Below, piece after piece: positions 9,750 to 17,119 of a DNA stretch of 25,368 nt. The position numbers and the translations under genes are program-made. Under the pieces are notes generated by a model. It did not search any database, was not told the origin of the DNA, and saw nothing but the letters and a program-made list of their open reading frames with translations. Source of the stretch: Blastocladiella britannica. Lineage: Eukaryota > Blastocladiomycota > Blastocladiomycetes > Blastocladiales > Blastocladiaceae. The stretch is from assembly GCA_025349905.2 (NCBI GenBank), contig MU624761.1, forward strand, positions 1 through 25,368, read 5' to 3'. The stretch's first letter is position 1; every line of letters starts with the position of its first letter.

Positions 9750-11012
9750 ATGTCGTCCTCGCCCCCAAAACCCTGGGAAACTGCTGGCGGAGGAGGTGCC
9801 GCCGCCGCACCGGCAACCTCCATGGCCGCGCCTATGGCCGCATCGTCCATGGCATCGGAACCCCCTGCAGTCCCCGCCCGCCCTTCCGCCTTGGCCGGTG
9901 CTGGTGCAGCCTACGGAGCTGCTGGGACCGCGGCGACCGGATATGGGTCGACGCCTTACTCGCGCTATGGTAACACCGGCACGTACGGCACTGGCGGCTA
10001 CTCGTCGTACTCGTCCGGCTACGGCGCTTCCGGATACGGCACTTCCGGGTATGGCGCCTCCAGCTATGGGACCGGCATGTACGGCTCCTCTGGCTATGGT
10101 TCCGGCGGCATGTACGGCTCCTCTGGCTACGGCGCCGGCGGTATGTACGGCGGCGGCGGCATGGGCATGTACGGCCGGCCCGGGTTTGGTGGCGCCATGG
10201 GTCCCGGTGCCGGTGGACCGAACGCGCTGCAGTCGTCGACACAGGCGGCCTTTGACCTGCTCAACTCGTTCGTGCAGTCGTTTGGGTCGTTTGCCGGGAT
10301 GCTGGACTCGACGCTGCACGCCACCTTCCAGTCGTTCCATGCCATGATGGCCGTCGCGGACCAGGTCGGGTCGTTGCGAGCCACGCTGGGCCAAGTGTTT
10401 TCGATCATGTGGCTGCTGCGCCGGCTTCGGTCCTGGATCCGAGGTAAAGTCACGGGCCAGCCCGCGTCCGATTTCGCGGCCGAGTTTACCGACCGTCCAC
10501 CAGCTGGGCACCCATCTCATGCTGCCGCTCCCGGAAGTGGCCGCCCGCCCATCAAGAAAAAGCCGATCGTGATCTTCATTGCGCTGGTGTTTGGGTTCCC
10601 GTACCTGCTCAGTAAGCTGGTGACGTTCCTGGCGGCGCGTCTGGCCGAGCAGCAGCAGCAGAAGCAAAAGACCATCAAGTTCGACCCGGCCAACATTGAG
10701 CTGGTGCGCGCGCTGCACGACTACGTGGCCACAACACCCGAGGAGCTCTCGCTCAAGCGCGGGGACGTGGTGGCGGTGCTGGAGAAGCCCGTGGACCCGT
10801 CCGGAGCCGTCAGCCCGTGGTGGCGGGGCAAGCTCGAGAAGGGCCCGATCGGGTTCTTCCCCAGCAACTATGTCGAGATCATTCGCAAGGCTACCGCTCC
10901 GGCGCCAGTACCAGCACCAGCGCCTCCTGGTGCTGCTGCTGGTGGTGCTCTGGGCATGGACATGATGAGCGAGTTTGGCGGCGCGGCCGGGGGCGGCGAT
11001 ATGCCGTTTTGA
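9750..11012 (+). CDS. PEX13: Peroxin 13, peroxisomal membrane SH3 protein
   Basis: Single exon, 420 residues. PEX13 is part of the peroxisomal matrix-import docking complex with PEX14 and PEX17 and binds the receptor PEX5. The order here is classical. The N-terminus is Pro/Ala-rich (PKPWETAGGGG). A Tyr-Gly repeat region follows at ~62-140 (GYG, SYG and MYG units). The conserved membrane-proximal region is FDLLNSFVQSFGSFAGMLDS, continuing to LLRRLRSWIRG. A hydrophobic segment at ~271-296 (PIVIFIALVFGFPYLLSKLV) comes next. The SH3 domain at ~316-380 has ALHDYVATTPEELSLKRGD, a WW pair and GFFPSNYVEII. Recent work elsewhere links the YG-rich segment to a gel-like import conduit, and its retention fits that role. 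An in-frame ATG at 9660 would add 30 basic residues, but 9750 matches the family's usual Met-Ser-Pro-rich start. It lies head to head with MIX17. Confidence 0.96.
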   Translation: MSSSPPKPWETAGGGGAAAAPATSMAAPMAASSMASEPPAVPARPSALAGAGAAYGAAGTAATGYGSTPYSRYGNTGTYGTGGYSSYSSGYGASGYGTSGYGASSYGTGMYGSSGYGSGGMYGSSGYGAGGMYGGGGMGMYGRPGFGGAMGPGAGGPNALQSSTQAAFDLLNSFVQSFGSFAGMLDSTLHATFQSFHAMMAVADQVGSLRATLGQVFSIMWLLRRLRSWIRGKVTGQPASDFAAEFTDRPPAGHPSHAAAPGSGRPPIKKKPIVIFIALVFGFPYLLSKLVTFLAARLAEQQQQKQKTIKFDPANIELVRALHDYVATTPEELSLKRGDVVAVLEKPVDPSGAVSPWWRGKLEKGPIGFFPSNYVEIIRKATAPAPVPAPAPPGAAAGGALGMDMMSEFGGAAGGGDMPF

Positions 11013-11175
11013 GGTGCGCCGTGGTCGGCTGGCCCAATGTGAGATGTGAGTGATGCCGGATGGACGAGATCGGGCAAATCCGCGAATCAAAACAATTTTT
11101 TTTTTCTCTCTCATCTCTCTGTCGCTCTACATATTGTACTGTACTAGTTACCAGCGGCTCTCCCGTCCAACCAGT

Positions 11176-11183
11176 TATTTAAA
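11176..11183 (+). promoter_or_regulatory. TATA-like element before SDHB
   Basis: TATTTAAA lies about 20 bp before the SDHB start, after a poly-T and CTCTCTC tract at about 11096-11130. The position is close to the start codon, so it could be either a core promoter element with a very short leader or simply AT-rich leader sequence. Confidence 0.25.
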
Positions 11184-11202
11184 AGAAATACAGCATAACA
11201 TA

Positions 11203-12163
11203 ATGTACTCGACCACCGCCACCGCCCTCCGCTCGTCGCTCCGCGCGCCCGTGCTCGCCGCCGCCGTCCAGCAGCGCGCCACCATGGCCACGGCCGCCGC
11301 TGCCGGGCCGCAGCTCAAGAAGTTTGAGATCTACCGGTGGGACCCTGCCACACCCGCGGCAAAGCCCAAGCTGCAGACGTACGAGGTGGACATCAACAGC
11401 TGTGGGCCGATGGTCCTGGACGCGCTCATCAAGATCAAGAACGAGGTGGACCCGACGCTGACGTTCCGCCGGTCGTGCCGCGAGGGTATCTGCGGGTCGT
11501 GCGCCATGAACATTGGCGGCGGGAACACGCTTGCGTGCATTGCCAAGATCCCGCGCACGTCCGAGTCGCTCAAGGTGTACCCGCTGCCGCACATGTACGT
11601 GGTCAAGGACCTGGTCCCGGACCTGTCGCACTTTTACACCCAGTACAAGTCGATCGAGCCGTTCCTGAAGCAGAAACCGGGGATGGCCAACAAGGCCGTG
11701 GGGATTGACGGCAAGCCGGCCGAGAACTTGCAGTCGATTGCCGACCGTGCCAAGCTTGTATGTTTATTATTATCTGTATTGTTTATGATTTCTATATATC
11801 TAACCCAAATCAAACAGGACGGCCTCTACGAGTGCATTCTGTGCGCGTGCTGCTCGACCTCTTGCCCGTCATACTGGTGGAACCAGGATGGTATGTTTTC
11901 ATTTCCTCACTTTGGACTTAACGAATCTTCACTGACGAAAAATAAAATACAAAGTGTACCTCGGCCCCGCCGTGCTCATGCAGGCTTACCGCTGGATCAT
12001 TGACTCGCGCGACCACTACCGCACCGAGCGTCTGGCGGCGCTCCAAGGCCCGTTCTCGGTGTTCCGCTGCCACACCATCATGAACTGCACGCGCACCTGC
12101 CCCAAGGGCCTCAACCCCGGCCGCGCCATTGCCAACATCAAGAAGATGATGACCACCGACTGA
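11203..12163 (+). CDS. SDH2: Succinate dehydrogenase iron-sulfur subunit
   Basis: Three exons: 11203-11757, 11818-11890 and 11955-12163; introns of 60 and 64 bp, both with GTATGT donors; 278 residues, normal for the family. This is the electron-transfer subunit of mitochondrial complex II (SDHB/Sdh2), passing electrons from FAD-containing SDHA to ubiquinone. The N-terminus is an Arg/Ala-rich presequence ([20 protein letters not shown]). The [2Fe-2S] cluster ligands are in [16 protein letters not shown] plus NTLAC. The [4Fe-4S] and [3Fe-4S] ligands are in [38 protein letters not shown]. The splice junctions restore [14 protein letters not shown] and WNQD-VYLGP exactly as in homologues. All cluster cysteines are present, so the product should be functional. 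Confidence 0.97.
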
Positions 12164-12371
12164 TTTTGCCTTGTCGTTTTCGTTTTCTTTGAACGTGGAG
12201 CCTCTTTCTTTTTTTTCTTTTCTTGTTTCGATCTCTCTCTACTCCCCAATCTGCTCCGCCTTCTTCGCGGCGGCAGAAGAAGGCGAGGCGCGCTTTCTCT
12301 TAAAAATGGTAAAAATATAATGTGGAAGTTAGCTCTCTCTTTGCCCAAGTCCATTGATCTAAAATTTTGAA

Positions 12372-13752
12372 ATGATGCAGGCTACTAAACGCTTTGGTGC
12401 TCTTCGCGCGACACTGACCCGTGCCATGTCGGCGACAGCGGCATCGGTGGCCGATCCGATCTTTACCACGCCGCGGCCCATCACCAGCCCGGTACAACGG
12501 ATGATTTTCATGGATCTAATTGTTTAAGCTCACTTTCATTCCATTCAGCTCGTGGCTGGGTTTCCAGGCGCTGTCGGCAATACGCCTCTGGTACGACAAC
12601 GCACAGTGGCCTTATATGGAGAAATTAACACCACCAAAAATTAACAGATCCGCCTCAAGTCCGTGTCCGAGGCCACCGGATGCAATATCCTAGGTAAGGC
12701 CGAGTTCATGAACCCAGGCGGCTCGGTCAAGGACCGTGCGGCGCTGTGGTTGGTCCAGGATGCCGAGAACCGCGGTCTGGTGGGTCCCGGCGGCACAATT
12801 GTTGAAGGTACCTCCTCCAACTATCCCCAACAAAAATGGCAACTGATTTGAAAAAAATATGAATGAATAGGAACGGCCGGTAATACCGGGATCGGCCTTG
12901 CGCACGTGGCGGCCGCGCGCGGGTACAAGTGCGTGATCTACATGCCCAACAACCAAGCGCAGGAAAAGATCGACACGTTGCGCATGCTTGGCGCCGACGT
13001 GCGCCCGGTGCCCGTGGCCCCATTCGCCGATCCCAATAACTACAACCACCAGGCGCGCCGGCACGCCGAGTCGCTGCCCAATGCGGTGTGGACCAACCAG
13101 TTCGACTCGGTCGCCAACACCCGCGCCCACATCGAGTCCACGGGACCCGAGCTGGTGAAACAGGTCGCGGACGCTGGGCTAACACTGGACGCGTTCACGT
13201 GCGGCACGGGAACTGGCGGGACACTTGCGGGCGTGGCGCTGCACTTGAAGGGGGCGGTACCGGGCGCAATGGTCGTGCTGGCAGATCCGCCCGGGTCGGT
13301 GCTGTTCCGGTACATTCAGCGCGGTGAGCTGGAGCGCGAGGGCAATGGGTCCATTACCGAGGGGATCGGACAGGGCCGCGTCACGGCCAACTTGCAGTCG
13401 GCGCTGGACGCTGGCGCCATTTCGTCGGCGATCCACTGTCCCGATGAGGCCACGGTGACCATGGTTCGTTTCGTTTTTTTTTCTTTCAAGTTTTCTGCAT
13501 GAGCTCATCCTTTCAATAAAATAGATCTTCCGGTTGCTCAAGGACGACGGTATCCCACTGGGAGCGTCGTCGGCCATGAACGTGGCGGCGGCAGTGCAAG
13601 TCGCGCGCCAGCTCGGGCCCGGGCACACCGTGGCGACGATCCTGTGCGACGGTGCGCAGCGGTACGCGTCGCGGCTGTTTGATCGCGAGTGGCTCAAGTC
13701 CAAGGGCCTTCTGGGTGCTGTTCCCGAGGACTGTCTGTCATACCTCAAGTAA
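12372..13752 (+). CDS. Cysteine synthase (fungal mitochondrial-type)
   Basis: Five exons: 12372-12491, 12549-12590, 12648-12807, 12871-13463 and 13525-13752; introns of 57, 57, 63 and 61 bp; about 380 residues. It is a fold-type II PLP enzyme that makes cysteine from O-acetylserine and sulfide. Landmarks are [32 protein letters not shown] with the PLP-binding lysine, [33 protein letters not shown] as the phosphate-binding loop, and a C-terminal [16 protein letters not shown]. The GTAGNTG and [14 protein letters not shown] sequences and the [14 protein letters not shown] stretch match the fungal group that includes yeast Mcy1 and fission-yeast Cys12, rather than the CBS/regulatory-domain type. 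The N-terminus ([18 protein letters not shown]) looks like a mitochondrial presequence. I chose the ATG at 12372. An ATG at 12307 is followed directly by GTAAAA and could be a one-codon exon, but the simpler start fits. The second exon is only 42 nt. It ends 33 bp from the COQ6 stop, tail to tail. Confidence 0.93.
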
Positions 13753-13756
13753 TAAA
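13751..13756 (+). terminator. AATAAA overlapping the cysteine synthase stop
   Basis: The stop codon TAA (13750-13752) shares its last two bases with AATAAA at 13751-13756. If this is the polyadenylation signal, cleavage would fall near or inside the convergent COQ6 coding end (stop at 13786), leaving a very short 3' leader and an antisense overlap. Confidence 0.45.
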
Positions 13757-13785
13757 CGATGTGATCCTTTTTTTACATTCTTGTT

Positions 13786-15478
13786 TTACTTGCCCATCGC
13801 AAACGCCATGGCCCGGCGCTTGGCCGCGTCCCAGGCGTTGAACCGGTTGAGCCCAAATGACCGGGTCCAGGCAACAGCGGCATTTTCGGTGGCAAACAGG
13901 TGGTGCAGGCCGTCGCACGCCGTCAACATGGCCGCGTTAGCCGCATACCGCTCGGCCGGGTAAGCGTCCAGCGCATGCGGGTGGCCGACATCTAAACCCG
14001 ACTGGGCGGCAGCGGAGATGGTGCGGGCAAGCGACTCGGCGTCCGAGAGACCCAGGTTGAGGCCTTGGCCGGCAAGCGGGTGGATCAAGTGTGCCGCGTC
14101 CCTTTTGAAAACACATGTTAAGAGCCACTAACGAATGGATTCAAAAGAAAAAGGCGTACCCAAGAATGGCCACCCGATCGCCAACGTACGACGACGCATG
14201 GCGGACGCGCAATGGGAAAGCGGCGCGACTAGCATCGGCCACGTCCAGGACATGTGGAGGCAACACCGCCGACCCCAGATCCGACTCCGTCTCATGAACG
14301 GTGTCGCGCCACTCGATTTCGGCCGCCAGGTCGGTAGCTCCGGTAGGGTTGCGCAGCAGCACCTCTACCTCATCGGGTGGGTAAAAAAACGCGGCGTTGA
14401 CGAGCGCGGTAAAGTCGGCCGCGGGGAGACCACGCAACTTGAGTGCTAGGTCGCGTGGCAGCGACCATACCAGCGAGCTCGTGTCGCAGTCGAGCGGCAG
14501 CATCGCCAGTGTACCCGTCGGCAGGAAACGCTGCCATGCTGTGGCGTTTCCGTCGAGAGCCTCGACCGCAACGGTGGCCACCAATCCCGACGCACCATAG
14601 TCGCGGCCGAAAAACGCCGTGTGACTCGGCATCAGGTGCTGGCGCACGGGCGACGCGGCTCCATCGGCGCCGAGCACCAACCGGGCTCGCATGGCAATCG
14701 GCGACGAAGAGGACGACCCGGTTAGATCCAGCACTGGGAAGTTGTCGGATTGCTCGCTATCGCGGCGAATCGGGGTGGTGAGCGTGGCGGGCGCAAACGT
14801 GCGCACGCGTGACGGCAGCGCATCGAGCAGCGCTGAGCGGATGGCCGAGAGCTCGACCATGTGGGCCAGTGCTGGCGCACCGATCGTCGACGCCGAAAAC
14901 GACACCTGGCCTCCACCGCACGCGTCCCAGACCCGCATATCAGTGTAGCCGTTGCGTCTCGAGGCAGGGATCCGTTCCCATGCGCCCAGCTCTGGTGTGT
15001 GTCGACGATGAGATACGCTGTGGTGGCGATCGATAAAAATATTCGTACTGTCAAGAAACTCGACTGCCCGCGGGGCAAGCGAGACGACGCGGTTCGAAAA
15101 CTCGCCCTCGTCTGGCGTGTATCGCGATGCAATTTCATTGGCGTCGATCAGCGCGATCGAATGGGCGCCGAGGGCCGGGTCGTTGGCTGTGGTGTCATTT
15201 TTATTACGATGGAGGACATGGAATGAGAACAAGTGAGAGCGTACCCAGTGCACACGCGAGCGCAGCGCCGGCAACGCCCGAGCCGACAATGGCTGGCACA
15301 TATCGAAATACGCGTTAAATTTGTTGCAATCTCGCGTATAAAAGAAGGTCAACAAACCGATATCCACGTCCTCGAACTCGGTTGAGGACAACGCGGACAC
15401 GAAGCGCGCGGTGTTTGCGGCTGGGAACCGGGCCCGTCGCAGTACGAGCAGTCCGCGGACAGGCACAGATCGAATCAT
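13786..15478 (-). CDS. COQ6: Ubiquinone biosynthesis flavin monooxygenase
   Basis: Four exons: 15478-15358, 15292-15245, 15186-14160 and 14101-13786; introns of 65, 58 and 58 bp; 503 residues. COQ6 is a mitochondrial FAD-dependent hydroxylase of the UbiH family that hydroxylates the ring at C5 in coenzyme Q synthesis, as a peripheral inner-membrane member of the CoQ synthome. The N-terminal Arg-rich segment (MIRSVPVRGLLVLRRARFPA) is a presequence. Splicing the first two introns builds the FAD dinucleotide-binding motif DVDIAIVGSGVAGAALACAL. The second conserved motif is LVLGADGAASPVRQHL. The third, RVAILGDAAHLIHPLAGQGL (continuing NLGLSDAESLA), is assembled across intron 3. All three UbiH-family motifs are intact. 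The 48-nt second exon encodes most of the nucleotide-binding loop. Its start codon is 46 bp from that of ALG14 on the opposite strand. Confidence 0.95.
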
Positions 15479-15524
15479 TTTTTCGGTTGTTGTTTTTCAC
15501 GTTGTGGCGGCAAAGAGAGAAAAG
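15479..15524. promoter_or_regulatory. 46-bp divergent promoter between COQ6 and ALG14
   Basis: The two start codons (15478 minus, 15525 plus) are separated by only 46 bp, rich in T on the left and AAAGAGAGAAAAG on the right. There is no room for two separate core promoters with normal leaders. The transcripts must overlap at their 5' ends, have almost no leader, or share one small nucleosome-free region. Confidence 0.5.
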
Positions 15525-16310
15525 ATGACATCGGCAATAGCAATCCTCGCCGCCGTCCTCCTGGCCGCCTCGGCATGGCTCGTACTCCGCACATACGCGG
15601 GATACCTTGCCGCAAGCGATCCTGAACGCTCCATAGTTCCCGGCCTTGGGCCACGCGGACGAATGCTCGTGGTCCATGGGTCGGGCGGGCACACGTTCGA
15701 AATGATGCAGCTCCTGCACACCCTCACAGTCGATCCAGACGCCTGCCCGTACACGCGTATTTTCGTGGTTGCCCGAGGCGACGCCGGGTCACTGGCCAAG
15801 CTCGCCCAGCTGGAGGGCAGTGACGTTGACATTCCGGTGCGATTGTATTCATATCGCTGATTCCGTTGGGCCGAGGAGCTGAAATAGAATTGCACAGAGT
15901 CGGATACACCTGATTCCGCGCGCTCGACGCGTCGGCCAACCGCTGTGGTCGGCACCAGTGACGACTGCTATTGCCTTTGCCCATGCGCTGCGGATCGTGT
16001 ACGCCGAAGCGCCGCGCCTGGTTCTCTGCAATGGTCCCGGGACGTGTCTACCCCTTTGCCTCGCAGCAGCGCTGCTCCGGGTTCGCTCTCATAACTTTTG
16101 CAATTATTGGATCTTGACCATATAGTATGAAAAAAGATGGCCGGCCTCGTCCCCACCCGGATCCTGTTTGTCGAAAGCATTGCGCGTGTCCACACCCTCT
16201 CGCTAACCGGCAAACTCATCTACCACCTGCGGTTGGGCGAGCTGTTAGTGCAATGGCCAAGCCTGCTGATCCGCTACCCTCGTGCTCGACACCACGGCAT
16301 CCTCGTATAA
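15525..16310 (+). CDS. ALG14: UDP-GlcNAc transferase membrane anchor subunit
   Basis: Three exons: 15525-15836, 15898-16080 and 16137-16310; introns of 61 and 56 bp; 222 residues, typical for Alg14. Alg14 anchors catalytic Alg13 to the cytosolic face of the ER, and together they add the second GlcNAc to dolichol-PP-GlcNAc in N-glycan synthesis. A transmembrane helix lies at residues ~3-25 (AIAILAAVLLAASAWLVL). Then come LVVHGSGGHTFEMMQLL, the glycosyltransferase-like loop, RIHLIPRARRVGQPLW, RLVLCNGPGTCLPLCLAAAL, ILFVESIARVHTLSLTGKLI and the C-terminal VQWPSLLIRYPRARHHGILV, all family hallmarks. The first intron could instead be 15845-15899 (donor GTATTC), which also keeps frame and changes a few residues before RIHLIPRAR. 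No fused Alg13 domain is present, as in other fungi. It ends 55 bp from the MBF1 stop, tail to tail. Confidence 0.93.
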
Positions 16311-16365
16311 AAAAGTCATTATTTCATATATTTACACACACAATACAGTGGGGGGATGGGTTATT

Positions 16366-16881
16366 TTACTGCTTGGCCCCAGGAGACATGGCCCGTCGTG
16401 CCGATCGCACCGCCAGTGGCTCGCCAATATCGCGGCCACGCAGTTTGACCCCGAGCGCGCGCTCGAGCTTGGCCAGCACCTGCTGGTTCGGCTGTCCCTT
16501 GCCCTGCTCGTAGTCAGCAATAACCGTCTGCTTCTCGTTGACCTTGGTACCGAGGTCCTTCTGGCTCATCGCCTTGTCCTGACGCGCCTTCTGAATCGCA
16601 CGGCCGACATCGAGCGACACGTGCTTGACGTGGAAGTGCTCGTCTTCGCGCGCGACCTTGGCCGCGTGGCGGTGGTCGTACCCGCCCTTGGCGTTGGCCA
16701 CGCCCGGACGAGGGGCCGCCTTAAGTGCGGCCGATCCGGGGCGGGGGAGGAGGAGGGATGCTGCCGAGGACGATGCCGAAGACGATGCACTGGCAGTCCG
16801 GGTAGTGGAGGGGCCGGTAGCAGTGCGCTTGCGGAGCACAATCTGGTCGTCCCAGCCGAGAGTCGAAGTCATGGCAAACAT
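16366..16881 (-). CDS. MBF1: Multiprotein-bridging factor 1
   Basis: Single exon, 171 residues (168 if translation starts at the second ATG, 16872, which gives the more family-like MTSTLGWDDQIVLRKR). MBF1 links TBP to gene-specific activators and also suppresses ribosomal frameshifting on colliding ribosomes. The N-terminal MBF1 domain includes GWDDQIVLRK and, after a low-complexity insert, HVSLDVGRAIQKAR. The C-terminal helix-turn-helix (Cro/C1 type) spans KAMSQKDLGTKVNEKQTVIA, then DYEQGKGQPNQQVLAKLERA and LGVKLRG. Residues ~24-58 are an Ala/Ser/Pro stretch (TASASSSASSSAASLLLPRP) separating the N-terminal motif from the rest; here family members have a Lys-rich linker. The C-terminal tail is short and basic. 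It ends 55 bp from ALG14. Confidence 0.96.
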   Translation of the reverse strand: MFAMTSTLGWDDQIVLRKRTATGPSTTRTASASSSASSSAASLLLPRPGSAALKAAPRPGVANAKGGYDHRHAAKVAREDEHFHVKHVSLDVGRAIQKARQDKAMSQKDLGTKVNEKQTVIADYEQGKGQPNQQVLAKLERALGVKLRGRDIGEPLAVRSARRAMSPGAKQ

Positions 16882-16972
16882 TTTTTTGCGTTGTTGTTGG
16901 ATAGTGAGACAATGGATGTGGTTCTTTTTGTATTTTGACGTTGAAGGGAACGGCGGGACGGCGGGCCTATTT

Positions 16973-16988
16973 GTACCCTCCAGGGTAC
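16973..16988. repeat. Short inverted repeat upstream of MBF1
   Basis: GTACCCT and AGGGTAC form a 7-bp perfect palindrome with a 2-bp CC centre, about 90 bp upstream of the MBF1 start codon in a 238-bp gap that otherwise contains no gene. It has the symmetry of a dimeric regulator's site, but a short palindrome can arise by chance and no factor is known for it. Confidence 0.25.
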
Positions 16989-17119
16989 GAATGGAGACGG
17001 GCCAAGTCGATTGGAGTCAGCGTTTATTTTGTTCGACAGGTTTCCATGTGCTGATGACTCAGTTCCCACCTCTCCAAATTTTTGCTTTCATTCGTCAGCA
17101 TGCACACAAACCACCACTT

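Noticed and set aside
9717..11114. 465-codon minus-strand open frame opposite PEX13
   Set aside because: It is a shadow of the GC-rich PEX13 coding frame; its composition is Arg/His/Gly-rich without any domain, while the plus strand encodes a complete SH3 peroxin.
12307..12380. Cysteine synthase starting with a one-codon exon (ATG then GTAAAA)
   Set aside because: The downstream ATG at 12372 gives the same protein start region without an unusual exon, and GTAAAA breaks the local donor pattern.
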